Source: Calcarisporiella thermophila CBS 279.70 (taxonomy: Eukaryota > Calcarisporiellomycota). Taken from it: DNA of 64,000 nt. The position numbers were made by a program, and so were the translations under genes. The stretch spans positions 97,687-161,686 of the forward strand of contig NW_027192214.1 of assembly GCF_041956535.1 (NCBI RefSeq), in the 5' to 3' direction. The notes under the pieces were generated by a model, which saw nothing but the letters and a program-made list of their open reading frames with translations, had not been told where the DNA came from and did no database searches. Of the stretch, positions 1 through 10,091 are shown in pieces. Position 1 is the first letter of the stretch; every line of letters starts with the position of its first letter.

Positions 1-644
1 GAAAAAAAAGTTGTTTTCTTTATTCTTCTGTACTTTGTTTTTATATAGCAAAAAAATGGTTTCGATAAAAGATATTTGAATGGATATATGCTAGTTGCAA
101 AAAGAGGGTCGTCGCATAAAAATAACGAAAAGGCAGCTGATGTATGATAAAGATAAGCAGATGCATAATGAAAATAGCAATTGGTACTTGACGATCGATT
201 AGATAGCTTCAATATCGTTGTTGATCCATCATTGGTTATATCCACCACGGCACATAACAGTATTGTTACGAGAAAATCGGTTTTTGGTATGAGCAAGTCA
301 CTTTGACAGTAACAAGGTATTCGAGAGCGTAGTACGAGTGTAGCGTAGGGTGCAAGTGTAATATTCACGGGTATCATGACGAATAAAGCGTAATATCATG
401 ACACGTACAACAATGGTTTCGACATTCTTAATATCTTTTCGATTTCGTTATTTTTCTTATTTTTACGTATAATGGAATTTCAAGTGTAATGAATTTTCCC
501 ATATATGTAATTGATGGCTTATTCATGGCTTAGACCGAGGCTTATATGGGGCTTGGCTAGATAAAATAAAATACAAAAAACATGGATTTCTGACATATCC
601 GACAGCTCGTCAGAAAAAAATAAAATACCAATTTACAACCGTAC
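1..644. other. AT-rich left edge without a recognisable gene
   Basis: No open frame of useful length and no RNA gene is visible. The stretch is AT-rich with short A and T runs. It ends where the plus-strand LINE-like segment begins, so it may be flank or untranslated tail of a repeat. Confidence 0.4.
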
Positions 645-1070
645 CTCAAACGCAAAGGAGGATTTTGGTACAACTTGTATCAAGCATGGCGCACTCTCGA
701 AGGCGGCCCGGTCGCGTCACCCAACTGGTCAACTCCAGGTGTACTATCTTTACCCCTGTACAAATGCCCTTTAATTACAGAAAAAGGTCATAATTTAAGG
801 AGCCGAAACCGCCAACACCACCGTATCTACTAAACGATATCCTAACCTTCCTCATCAATGGAGGAAGGATAGAATGCAGATCACTCCGACGACAAGCCTT
901 TTTGAGCGGAACATGCCGATACAATCGGAAATGGAGCGTAGATACTCTGCGCAACCCACGGAAAGGCTAAAAAGAGCGTGCGAACACCGCTATAACAACT
1001 TTTCCTTACAATGGGAACACGGGTACCTTATCCTGCCCCCCAACCTAGTAGAGAAAATCACGAAATGTGA
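645..1070 (+). mobile_element. Plus-strand LINE 3'-end fragment, left arm of an inverted repeat
   Basis: This stretch matches the reverse complement of about 1430-1815, which is the 3' end of the LINE-like reverse transcriptase on the other strand. The shared part encodes the C-terminal end of the LINE protein, finishing in both copies with the residues RQHHRIY and a stop. The left copy has about 41 extra bases near 895-940. Point differences show that the copies have diverged, so this is not a simple assembly echo. Beyond 1070 the similarity stops. A plus-strand frame runs 874-1194 through this arm and out of it; I do not regard it as a host gene. Confidence 0.7.
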
Positions 1071-1429
1071 CGAAATATTCGAAGATGGTATGACGGATGG
1101 TGTCCCTCGGAGCGTTACAGCGGATACATTTCGGGTCATGACCGGGGAATGTCGAGTTTGTAATTACACGCTCTACGAAGGTTCACCAGCGTAGTATGCG
1201 GTGTTTTGGGAGGGTTGGCCGTTTTTGGATGGAGGTCCAGATCTTTTCCCATTCCTTTGCCGTGGATGCAACCTCTGGCCAGGATTGGGGTGTCAGCGTT
1301 TCTGGTTCCGGAGAGCCATTTCGCTGGAAGTGCCTTCCCCGTCGAGTGAAGTATTCCAGGACGGGCGCGCCAGCCAGGTGACAGAGATGGAGTGGGAAGC
1401 GAGGAGGCGGATGTTGTCGAGGTATGGCA
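1071..1429. other. Spacer between the two inverted LINE arms
   Basis: About 360 bases separate the arms. Several short overlapping frames on both strands run through it, none with a recognisable domain. It may be the junction of two tail-to-tail insertions or older target DNA. Confidence 0.4.
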
Positions 1430-2895
1430 GAACATTTCGTGATTTTCTCTACTAGGTTGGGGGGCAGAATAAGGTATCTATGTTCCCATTGTAAGGAAAA
1501 ATTGTTATAGCGGTGTTCGCACGCTCTTTTTAGCCTTTCCGTGGGTTGCGCAGAGTATCTAGGCTTGTCGCCGGAGTGATATGCATCCTATCCTTCCTCC
1601 ATTGATGAGGAAGGTTAGGATATCGTTTAGTAGATACGGTGGTGTTGGCGGTTTCGGCTCTCAAATTGTCGACCTTGTTCTGTAATTAAAGGGCATTTGT
1701 ACAGGGGTAAAGACAGTACATCTGGAGTTGACCAGTTGGGTGACGCGACCGGGCCGCCTTCGAGAGTGCGCCACGCTTGATACAAGTTGTACCAGAATCT
1801 ACCTTTGCGTTTGAGTTTGGCACATGTGAAGGTGGTTGTGAAGATGGACATCTTGTATCCGAATGGAGCGTACATGCTCAAGAGATTATGCTTCAGAATG
1901 CTTGCCCACAGAGGTGTTTTTGGGTCTTGGTTGGGCTTTCTTAGTGACTCTGCGAACTTTGGTATCCATGAGGCAAGTAGGGCTGTTGTTTGGTGTCGAG
2001 GGAGAATGAGCCCTAGACCTCCTTCCTCTCGAGTTTTGGCGAGGAGATTAAGGCTGATCTGGGGTCCGCGTCCATCCCATAGGAATTCTCGTACGATTTT
2101 GTCTAGCTCTTTGAAGAAATATTCGAGCGGGCGGATTACTGTGGCGACGTACCACATCTTGGATAGGAGTCAGGAGTTAATCAGATGAACTTTCCCTAGG
2201 AGGCTGAGTTTCCGGATTCTCCACGATTGGATCGTCTGCCTCAGTTTCGATAGCTGGCTTGTGTAGTATGCCTCACTTGGGTGTTCTGGCATATGTGTGG
2301 GGTTAGCTGCTGAGGGGAGGTAGATCGGGATGCCGAGGTATGTGATTGCTCCTCCTGCGGGTATGTATTCGCATCCAGGGTCGATGGAAGTTCGAGCAGC
2401 GGGTGTGAGTTCGATGTTAATTTTCGCATCTGCCGCTCGTGAGTAGGTGTCAATGAGCTGGTAGAGATTGGTGATATCTTGTTGGTCAGCCACTCCGACA
2501 GTCAGGTCGTCTGCGTACGCGAGTGTCGTGATTGACCGTGGGAGTCCTGGGACAGCAATGCCCCGTATCTTGCTCCTGATTGCCGCAAATAGAGGTTCAA
2601 CTGCGATGTTGTAATGGTATGGGGATAGGGGGTCGCCCTGTCTTACCCCTCTTGTGATTGGGAATGGGGCTGTAAGAGATCCACTTATGGAAACCAAGGC
2701 TTGGTGTCCATTGTGTAGGTGCTGGATGAAGGATCGGAACCGTGAACCGAAATTGAATTTTTCCAGGCATCGTTCCATCCAGTGCCAGCTTACTCGATCA
2801 TAGGCTTTCGCTTGGTCAAAAACAGGAAGGTCCCTTTGCAATTTTCTTTAGCTGCATATTCTATTGTTTGGTGTATTGTCCTTCCGTAAACACTT
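1430..2895 (-). pseudogene. Degenerate non-LTR (LINE) reverse transcriptase
   Basis: The minus-strand frames hold the core of a non-LTR retrotransposon reverse transcriptase: an AYDRVSW block, GVRQGDPLSP, the catalytic YADD, a YLGIPI block, then the downstream LLGKV and GGLGL blocks typical of LINE C-terminal regions. The gene is dead. A one-base shift near 2820 breaks the frame just before AYDRV (the preceding residues, about 2823-2895, read in another frame). An in-frame TGA lies at 2170-2172, with the protein resuming in the same frame at 2157. The 5' part, including any endonuclease, is missing, and the similarity fades by about 2895. It ends at a stop near 1627; the rest of the 3' region forms the right arm of the inverted repeat. 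Confidence 0.85.
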
Positions 2896-3189
2896 CAGAA
2901 GGCTAATAAACGACACAAAGTGGATTGTAAAGTAATCCTGTTCTATCCCAAAACAAAATAGCACACTTTTATTGTCAACAAAGGTGTTTCCCTTTTATAA
3001 TAAAGATAACGTACCACAAACATAAATGGTAAACAAGATAATAAAAATATAATGAGGTAATCAAGGAAAAATATGTTAACCGTAACCGTAAGCTAAATAA
3101 ATATACTAATAAAACCATCCCAAGAAATATATCCATCCCAAATCTAAAAGAAATATAAAAGAAAAATAAGCCACCAAATTTTTTTTTTG
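2896..3189. other. AT-rich stretch leading into an assembly gap
   Basis: The sequence is very AT-rich with a T run just before the Ns. No coding signal is visible. It is probably the left flank of the Ty3/gypsy insertion, whose 5' LTR lies in the gap. Confidence 0.4.
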
Positions 3190-4040
3190 NNNNNNNNNNN
3201 NNNNNNNNNNNNNNNNNNNNNNNNNNNNNNNNNNNNNNNNNNNNNNNNNNNNNNNNNNNNNNNNNNNNNNNNNNNNNNNNNNNNNNNNNNNNNNNNNNNN
3301 NNNNNNNNNNNNNNNNNNNNNNNNNNNNNNNNNNNNNNNNNNNNNNNNNNNNNNNNNNNNNNNNNNNNNNNNNNNNNNNNNNNNNNNNNNNNNNNNNNNN
3401 NNNNNNNNNNNNNNNNNNNNNNNNNNNNNNNNNNNNNNNNNNNNNNNNNNNNNNNNNNNNNNNNNNNNNNNNNNNNNNNNNNNNNNNNNNNNNNNNNNNN
3501 NNNNNNNNNNNNNNNNNNNNNNNNNNNNNNNNNNNNNNNNNNNNNNNNNNNNNNNNNNNNNNNNNNNNNNNNNNNNNNNNNNNNNNNNNNNNNNNNNNNN
3601 NNNNNNNNNNNNNNNNNNNNNNNNNNNNNNNNNNNNNNNNNNNNNNNNNNNNNNNNNNNNNNNNNNNNNNNNNNNNNNNNNNNNNNNNNNNNNNNNNNNN
3701 NNNNNNNNNNNNNNNNNNNNNNNNNNNNNNNNNNNNNNNNNNNNNNNNNNNNNNNNNNNNNNNNNNNNNNNNNNNNNNNNNNNNNNNNNNNNNNNNNNNN
3801 NNNNNNNNNNNNNNNNNNNNNNNNNNNNNNNNNNNNNNNNNNNNNNNNNNNNNNNNNNNNNNNNNNNNNNNNNNNNNNNNNNNNNNNNNNNNNNNNNNNN
3901 NNNNNNNNNNNNNNNNNNNNNNNNNNNNNNNNNNNNNNNNNNNNNNNNNNNNNNNNNNNNNNNNNNNNNNNNNNNNNNNNNNNNNNNNNNNNNNNNNNNN
4001 NNNNNNNNNNNNNNNNNNNNNNNNNNNNNNNNNNNNNNNN
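3190..4040. other. Assembly gap (851 N)
   Basis: All bases are N. Sequence resumes with AACA and a primer-binding-like site, so the unseen part very likely contains the 5' LTR of the following element. Any frame read through the Ns is meaningless. Confidence 0.95.
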
Positions 4041-4062
4041 AACAGTGGTGGTTCCACTGAAT
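4041..4062 (+). promoter_or_regulatory. 5' LTR end and putative tRNA primer binding site
   Basis: AACA at 4041-4044 fits the last bases of the LTR. One base later TGGTGGTTCCACTG begins with TGG, the complement of a tRNA CCA end, as in minus-strand primer sites. I did not assign the primer tRNA. Confidence 0.6.
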
Positions 4063-4105
4063 CTAGGCAATTCGTAAGCCCTTATATTAAACGAACTGAA
4101 TATCT

Positions 4106-4906
4106 ATGGCGGCGAGCAATGGATTTGATGCACTTGGAGCGTCATGCGGGAATATTGTTCGGCCTGAGGTTTTCAGGGGAGATAGAGGGGAGGATCCGGT
4201 GGAATGGATCGAGAAAATGGAAACTGTCATTGTGCTAAATGGCTGGTCCGACGAGGTCGCACTTCGCACTGTGAAATGCTGCTGCATAGATATCGCCGGA
4301 GACTGGTTCCGTGAGAATGATTCGGATCTCACTTCGTTTTCTAGCTTCAAGAGAGGCTTCTTGAGTAGATTCAGAACTGAGACTCTAGTGGAATCTTGGC
4401 GTATGGAACTTGAAGGGCGACGACAGCGGCGTGGGGAATCTATTGATCGGCTTGTGCACGATATGAACAAGCTGATGCGAAAAATTGACTTGCGGGATGA
4501 AAAGGAGAAGCTGAGATTCTTTTTGCGTGCTCTGAGGGAACCATACAGGTACGCTGTTAAAAGGATGAACCCTAAATCTTTCTCGGAAGCGGTCCACTAT
4601 GCCCGCTCTGAGGAAGAATTGAGGGGGTCGTCCGATGGTGAAATCTTAGACCAAACTATTGGAGCGTTAAATGGATCGAACCCTTCTGCGAAAGATACGG
4701 ATGAAAATAATATGAAAAAGATGATGGACATGATGGAAAAGCTCTCCATTAATCTCATCCGTTCGCTCGACCGACCAAAACCGAAGCTTTGCTACGAGTG
4801 TCAAAAAGAAGGACATATTCGGCGTAACTGCCCGACGCTTACCAAAGGCAGAGATACGGAGAAATCAAAGGGTACTGATGAGGGAAAAGAGAAGGAGCGC
4901 CCTTAG
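4106..4906 (+). CDS. gag: Gag-like protein of the Ty3/gypsy element
   Basis: The frame encodes 266 residues. The central part (about residues 20-170) resembles the retrotransposon Gag capsid fold, with a PVEWIEKME-type helix and a W-rich segment. Near residues 232-245 there is one CCHC zinc knuckle, C-x2-C-x4-H-x4-C, followed by a basic tail, which normally binds element RNA. The start ATG lies about 60 bases downstream of the primer site. It ends in TAG at 4904-4906, inside the frame overlap with pol. Confidence 0.85.
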   Translation: MAASNGFDALGASCGNIVRPEVFRGDRGEDPVEWIEKMETVIVLNGWSDEVALRTVKCCCIDIAGDWFRENDSDLTSFSSFKRGFLSRFRTETLVESWRMELEGRRQRRGESIDRLVHDMNKLMRKIDLRDEKEKLRFFLRALREPYRYAVKRMNPKSFSEAVHYARSEEELRGSSDGEILDQTIGALNGSNPSAKDTDENNMKKMMDMMEKLSINLIRSLDRPKPKLCYECQKEGHIRRNCPTLTKGRDTEKSKGTDEGKEKERP

Positions 4907-4921
4907 AAGGTGGGAGCGCTC
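4882..4921 (+). promoter_or_regulatory. Programmed -1 frameshift signal at the gag-pol junction
   Basis: The heptamer G GGA AAA (4882-4888) is in the gag frame exactly as -1 slippage requires. A 6-base spacer follows, then a stem of GAGCGC (4895-4900) pairing with GCGCTC (4916-4921), extended by C:G pairs and enclosing the gag stop codon. Slipping by -1 enters the pol frame, which is open from there to the integrase. Confidence 0.75.
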
Positions 4922-7900
4922 AAGAAGAACCAAATCCTTCGCCTGTAGCCTTGAATACTCTCAATGTGATAGGCGATTCCGTGGAGGATGCTGATGAGAA
5001 AGTCGGTAAGAGGAGGAGGGCTGTTAAGGAAGAAGTGTCGAAGACGGATGTCAGAATAGTAGATGATAGTGGTCCAAAGAAAGAGAGCGCTTGGAAAAAG
5101 TTGACTACGAAAGCTGTAGCCGAGGGCAAAATCGAGTCGTTCTCTGTTCTGGATCAACTGAACGACACGCCAGCTAATATGTCCTTAGCTCAAGTATTAG
5201 CCACCTCGCCATTGTTGAGGCAAGAACTTTTGGATGCTCTGAAACTAGTCCCTTCGATAAATATGGTTGGCTACAGAACCGGTAGAAATGTGCCGCCAAA
5301 GCATATAGTTCAGGTCTTGGGGCATGATATTCCTGCTTCACTGGATACGGGCGCGTTCGTCAGCACTATCTCGTTTGACTTGGCGGAATCCCTTGGGTTG
5401 GAGATTGACTATACGAAGTTTCTTGTTTTGACGATGGCTAACAAATCCAAGATTCGCTCTGAGGGATTGATCTCGCAATTACCTGTTGTAGTGATGGGGA
5501 ATAAGGCACCAATTGACGTTTTTGTGGTGAAGGATTTAGCTGAAGGACTCATTCTTGGAATCGACTGGTTAAATAAGAATAATTCTTACGTGGACACTCC
5601 GAAAGGGAAGCTAGTAATGAGGACGAAACACGGAAAATTCAAGTACGATCTCTTGAAGTCGGAGGATGAAGATGCGAATAGTCTTTTCTACGTTTCTGCG
5701 GTAGAGAGAGGTTCGGACGGTATAGCACTTCCTTCTCACCATGATTTTGATGAGTCGGGATTGAATGGTGATGAGATGACGGAGAATGATATACCAGAAG
5801 ATCCTGGTGAACACCCCGATTTATCAATTACGCAAACACGCGAACTGAAAGAACTGATTGAGAAATATGATCATATATTCGCTCGTAATTTGAAGGACTG
5901 GCAACAGACAAATCTAGTGGAGCATGGTATCGACACGGGAGACCATAGGCCTATTAAGCAAGCCCCTTATCGTACGAGTCGGTACGAGCACACATTTTTA
6001 AAGAAAGAGTTGGATAGACTTCTCGAAGCAGGCATTATAGTTCCATCGAAATCAGCATGGGCATCTCCTGTAGTGCTGGTTCCCAAGAAAAACGGTGAAC
6101 TGAGAACTTGTGTCGATTATAGACGATTGAACGCTATTACACGTAAAGATTCTTATCCTTTACCACGGATTGAAGATCTTCTTGACGCAGTTGGCGGAGC
6201 GAAGTACTTTTCGACATTAGACGCGGCTAGCGGATTCTGGCAAGTGAGGGTTGCGGAGTGCGACAGAGAAAAAACAGCATTTACAACGAGACACGGTCTT
6301 TTCGATTTTGTGGTTATGCCTTTTGGCCTTACCAACGCACCCGCCACATTTCAACGTCTAATGGAGAGAGTCCTCGGAGATGCTCTCTGGAAGTTTGCCG
6401 TTGTCTTTGTCGACGATGTGGGTATCTTTTCAACAACTTTTCCTGATCATCTACTTCATTTAGAAACAGTGTTCAAACGGCTTGTCGAACATAATATTAA
6501 GTTAAACGGAGAAAAATGTACGTTTGCAAGGAAGAGCTTAACTTATCTTGGCCATGTTCTCACGGGGGAAGGCGTGGCGGTTATGGAGGCCAAAACGAGA
6601 AAGCTGCGCGATATGCCGAATCCAGCTAATATTGGAGAGCTTCGAGCATTTTTAGGTCTGGCGTCATATTACAGAAGATTCATAAGGAATTTTTCTGAAC
6701 GCGCATGGCCACTTAATGATTTGCTTAAGAGAGATGTTAAGTGGAATTGGACGGAGCAACACAGTGAGGCGGTAACGGATTTGAAGAATGCACTAACGAA
6801 TACACCGATATTGGCGTACCGCGATGAAAGTAAAGTGTTAATACTGACGACCGATGCATCCGGGAAAGGATTGGGTGCTATTTTGTCTCAGGCGGATAGC
6901 AACGATGTTAACGATGGTGGAAAAAGAATACAGAACGAGGAAGTAATCGCCTACGCGAGCAGAGGATTGAGGGGAGCGGAGAAGAATTACTCTATAACTC
7001 ATCTCGAAGGTTTAGCGGTGGTTTGGGCAATTCAACATTTTCGTCATTACCTAGTTGGTGTTCAATTTATATTAGTTACTGATCACTCTGCCCTTCTCAA
7101 CATCTTTAATTCGGAAAATCCCGTGGGGCGGATTGCTAGATGGTCTATGTATCTACGTGAATATGATTATGTCGTTCGTCATCGTAAGGGTTCTCTGAAT
7201 CCTGCTGATGCTCTTTCCAGACTCCCTGTCAACATAATTGGCGAGGACGAGGACGGATCTGGAGAGGGTGGTGGTGTGGATGGTGTGGATGGTGTGGATG
7301 GTGTGAATGGTGAAGGGGCGGTGGATATCGACGATGGTCAGAGAAGGAGAATAAGACAAGCTATGGATCTTGCGAAATGGATTACGATTTATCAATACCT
7401 GACTGAACTTCGTTATCCGAATGATTGCGACGAAAGAATGCGACGAAAAATACGGAGATGGTCGGCAAAATTCCGTGCGGAAAATGGGAAACTGTTTTTA
7501 CGCAGGCCCCGAGGGGAGTACCCTATTGAAGTACTTCACACTGGCAACGCGGAAGCGATGGTTCAGAGGGTCCACGAAGAGAGTCACCTTGGTATCAACA
7601 ACACTTGGCGCAAGTTGAAAGAACGATTCACCGGTCCACAGTTGTTCGAAGTGGTCAAAAAGGTTGTTCAATCGTGCGTTCGCTGCCAAGAGCGGAAAAA
7701 CAGAGAGAGATCCGAAGAACTGCGACCGATCGAAAGCGGAAGGGTGTTCGAAATAGTGGGCATCGATGCAATCGGTCCTCTTCCGACTACTCGACGTGGA
7801 AACCGTTATATATTGGTGGCAATCGATTATCTTAGCAGGTACCCAATGGCAGAACGGAGGATACTATTGATTTCCTATTCCAGGAGGTAATTTCCCATTT

Positions 7901-8672
7901 TGGATGCCCGCGACAGCTGATTTCGGATAGAGGAGCGAATTTTGTGAGCGAGCTTACTACAGCATATTTACGACGTCTCGGAATCCGCGCCTCTCCAACG
8001 ACATCTTACAGGCCTCAGAGTAATGGGATGGTTGAGAGAGCTAATCAAACCCTGGTGCAAACCTTGGCGAAGATCGGTGAGAAGCATATCGATTGGGATG
8101 ATAAGCTAGAGGCAGCCTTGTTAGCCTTTCGAACCATGCCCAATGCTGCTACTGGCAAGACACCGATGGAATTACTTATTGGTCAGCTTGCACTTACCCC
8201 GAGCGTATGGACACCAAGAAGTGGTCAGTTTGTCGAAGGCGCTTTTGAAGACGAGCTCGAATGGAGGACCAAGAAAATCGAGGAAACTTTACCGGAAGTG
8301 AGAGCTGAGGTAGAAGATAGAGATCGACGGGAGAAGCGTAAGATGAAGGAGAGATATGACAGTGGAGTGACAAAAAGGTGCTATTCTGTCGGAGATGAAG
8401 TGCTGGTTTATCAACATGATCGTTTCAAATTTGATCCTCGTTGGGTGGGGCCCTATACGGTCTCCAAAGTCCTGGGGAAAGGAGCATACGTTATTCGTGA
8501 CGCATCGGGTGTAGATTTATCAACACCAGTCAATGGAGATAACTTGCGGCCTTATTCGCATTCTCAATCACTCATACCGGAGGTAGTCGCAAGCTCTTCC
8601 ACAACTGCTGAAAACGGAACGTGGGTTTATAACGACAATAATATCTACCTCTTGTGGGGAAAGGAGTACTGA
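4889..8672 (+). pseudogene. pol: Ty3/gypsy Pol polyprotein with a broken integrase
   Basis: The long frame (to 7890) has no needed ATG: it is open from the frameshift site. It shows an aspartic protease active site (LDTGA, near 5341), a reverse transcriptase with catalytic FVDD in place of the usual YVDD (near 6407), RNase H (TDASGKG, near 6850), a linker with 9-base repeats encoding GVDGVDGVDGVNG (near 7270), and the HHCC zinc-binding part and first catalytic Asp of integrase. The frame is lost near 7855. The integrase continues in another frame with the second Asp (near 7930), the catalytic Glu region, and a GPY/F-type C-terminal module (near 8447), ending at 8672. The break would remove integrase activity, while the protease and reverse transcriptase motifs look intact. 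Confidence 0.85.
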
Positions 8673-8736
8673 TCTGGTGAACCTGGGAGTTGTGTATTTT
8701 CGGATGTGACTGTGGCCACGGGGACGTTGGCCTTTT

Positions 8737-8764
8737 AAGAGGGGGGATCTGTTACGTAGAATAT
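8737..8764 (+). promoter_or_regulatory. Polypurine tract and start of the 3' LTR
   Basis: AAGAGGGGGGA at 8737-8747 is a plus-strand primer-type purine run. TGTTACGTAG, the presumed LTR start, begins at 8750. The LTR then disappears into the gap. Confidence 0.75.
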
Positions 8765-9409
8765 NNNNNNNNNNNNNNNNNNNNNNNNNNNNNNNNNNNN
8801 NNNNNNNNNNNNNNNNNNNNNNNNNNNNNNNNNNNNNNNNNNNNNNNNNNNNNNNNNNNNNNNNNNNNNNNNNNNNNNNNNNNNNNNNNNNNNNNNNNNN
8901 NNNNNNNNNNNNNNNNNNNNNNNNNNNNNNNNNNNNNNNNNNNNNNNNNNNNNNNNNNNNNNNNNNNNNNNNNNNNNNNNNNNNNNNNNNNNNNNNNNNN
9001 NNNNNNNNNNNNNNNNNNNNNNNNNNNNNNNNNNNNNNNNNNNNNNNNNNNNNNNNNNNNNNNNNNNNNNNNNNNNNNNNNNNNNNNNNNNNNNNNNNNN
9101 NNNNNNNNNNNNNNNNNNNNNNNNNNNNNNNNNNNNNNNNNNNNNNNNNNNNNNNNNNNNNNNNNNNNNNNNNNNNNNNNNNNNNNNNNNNNNNNNNNNN
9201 NNNNNNNNNNNNNNNNNNNNNNNNNNNNNNNNNNNNNNNNNNNNNNNNNNNNNNNNNNNNNNNNNNNNNNNNNNNNNNNNNNNNNNNNNNNNNNNNNNNN
9301 NNNNNNNNNNNNNNNNNNNNNNNNNNNNNNNNNNNNNNNNNNNNNNNNNNNNNNNNNNNNNNNNNNNNNNNNNNNNNNNNNNNNNNNNNNNNNNNNNNNN
9401 NNNNNNNNN
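8765..9409. other. Assembly gap (645 N)
   Basis: All bases are N. The position, directly after the first 15 bases of the 3' LTR and ending with AACA, suggests the gap is the LTR itself, probably masked or unresolved because two near-identical copies exist. Confidence 0.95.
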
Positions 9410-9487
9410 AACATTGAAATATTATGGGGTGTAGATATTTAGTATAGAGACAAAATTGCGCCACCACGAGCCTAAACATAAGAATGA

Positions 9488-9724
9488 CCGCAATCCCCAC
9501 CAGCACTCGCTTCTTGAGATTGCTGTCCACTTGCCCTTTGGCTCTAACACGACAAACACGACTTTCACGATAAACACAACAATAACGACTATTACTGACG
9601 CAATGAGCGATGCTCGTCAACATGACGTGGATAACTTACTTCGCGTCAAGCTCTTTCACGTCTGCTTCTTGTAATATTGGGAACTATTAACCTAATAAAA
9701 GTTTCCATTGATTGATCAAAAAAA
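9488..9724 (+). mobile_element. 5'-truncated copy of a tRNA-derived SINE-like element
   Basis: It shares with the next copy the CCCCACCAGCAC junction (end of the tRNA-like head) and the 3' tail AATAAAAGTTTCCATTgATTGATC followed by an A run. Only the last few bases of the tRNA-like head remain. It lies between two copies of TAAACATAAGAATGA (9473-9487 and 9725-9739), which fit a target site duplication. The middle of the body is poorly conserved with the second copy. Confidence 0.6.
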
Positions 9725-9753
9725 TAAACATAAGAATGAATACGGGGGAGGGT

Positions 9754-9764
9754 TAGTGTAGTGG
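9754..9764 (+). promoter_or_regulatory. Pol III A box
   Basis: TAGTGTAGTGG matches the consensus TRGYNNARNNG at every fixed position. With the B box some 30 bases downstream it forms an internal RNA polymerase III promoter. Confidence 0.7.
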
Positions 9765-9792
9765 ACTATCCCTGGGATGCCGATGAGAACGG

Positions 9793-9806
9793 CGTGGGTT
9801 CGAATC
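9793..9806 (+). promoter_or_regulatory. Pol III B box
   Basis: GGGTTCGAATCCC contains a perfect GGTTCGANTCC B box in the T arm of the tRNA-like head. Confidence 0.75.
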
Positions 9807-10091
9807 CCACTTCCCCCACCAGCACTTACTCTTAGTTTGTGACTGCTATCCACTTGATCAGAAGCTGAGTCTTGATTATTGATAAGATCGCCCTTACGAT
9901 AAGTACAACGATTACATTGGTTTCACGTACATGCTATTCACGTCAACTACGATACACGCATATCGATTGAACGTCTATCGATCCAGGACCTATATCTCGT
10001 TATGTTAAGTCCATTGACATTAACTTCATGTAATATATGGAAATTAAATAAAAGTTTCCATTAATTGATCAAAAAAAAAATAAACATAAGA

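Larger units (their letters stand above)
3190..9413 (+). mobile_element. Ty3/gypsy LTR retrotransposon, LTRs mostly in gaps
   Basis: Order is LTR (in gap) - primer binding site - gag - protease - reverse transcriptase - RNase H - integrase - polypurine tract - LTR (in gap), the order of Ty3/gypsy (Metaviridae) elements. The 3' LTR begins TGTTACGTAG at 8750, straight after a purine tract. Both gaps resume with AACA (4041-4044 and 9410-9413), as expected if the LTR ends ...AACA and so mirrors the TGTT start. The outer 5' boundary is inside the first gap. The pol frame is broken in the integrase, so this copy looks non-autonomous. Confidence 0.85.
9744..10080 (+). mobile_element. tRNA-headed SINE-like element, full-length copy
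   Basis: The head (9744-9820) looks like a tRNA. GGGGGAG pairs with TTCCCCC, there is a perfect A box (TAGTGTAGTGG) and B box (GGTTCGAATCC), and a perfect 5-bp T arm (GTGGG/CCCAC). The 3' end reads ...CCCCC-A-CCA, so CCA is encoded in the DNA, which nuclear eukaryotic tRNA genes normally lack. The middle does not fold into a normal anticodon arm. A unique body and a tail (AATAAAAGTTTCCATT.ATTGATC, then A9-10) follow. Copies of TAAACATAAGAATGAATACGG flank it (9725-9745 and 10081-10101). This is the structure of a tRNA-derived SINE. Confidence 0.65.

Noticed and set aside
2975-4077. Long open frames on both strands across 3190-4040
   Set aside because: They consist almost entirely of N translated as X and have no content.
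9484-9580. A short frame starting in the first target copy whose translation looks like a mitochondrial presequence
   Set aside because: It runs through the truncated SINE body and stops after about 30 codons; the resemblance is most likely chance.
8568-9623. Frames on both strands across 8765-9409
   Set aside because: These are artefacts of the assembly gap, joined to retrotransposon flank sequence.
9744-9820. A genuine nuclear tRNA gene
   Set aside because: The acceptor, D-like and T parts look fine, but no normal anticodon arm can be folded (one reading gives a loop ATGAGAA that collides with the T stem), CCA is encoded, and the segment is continuous with a repeated tail and target duplications. 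A SINE head explains it better.
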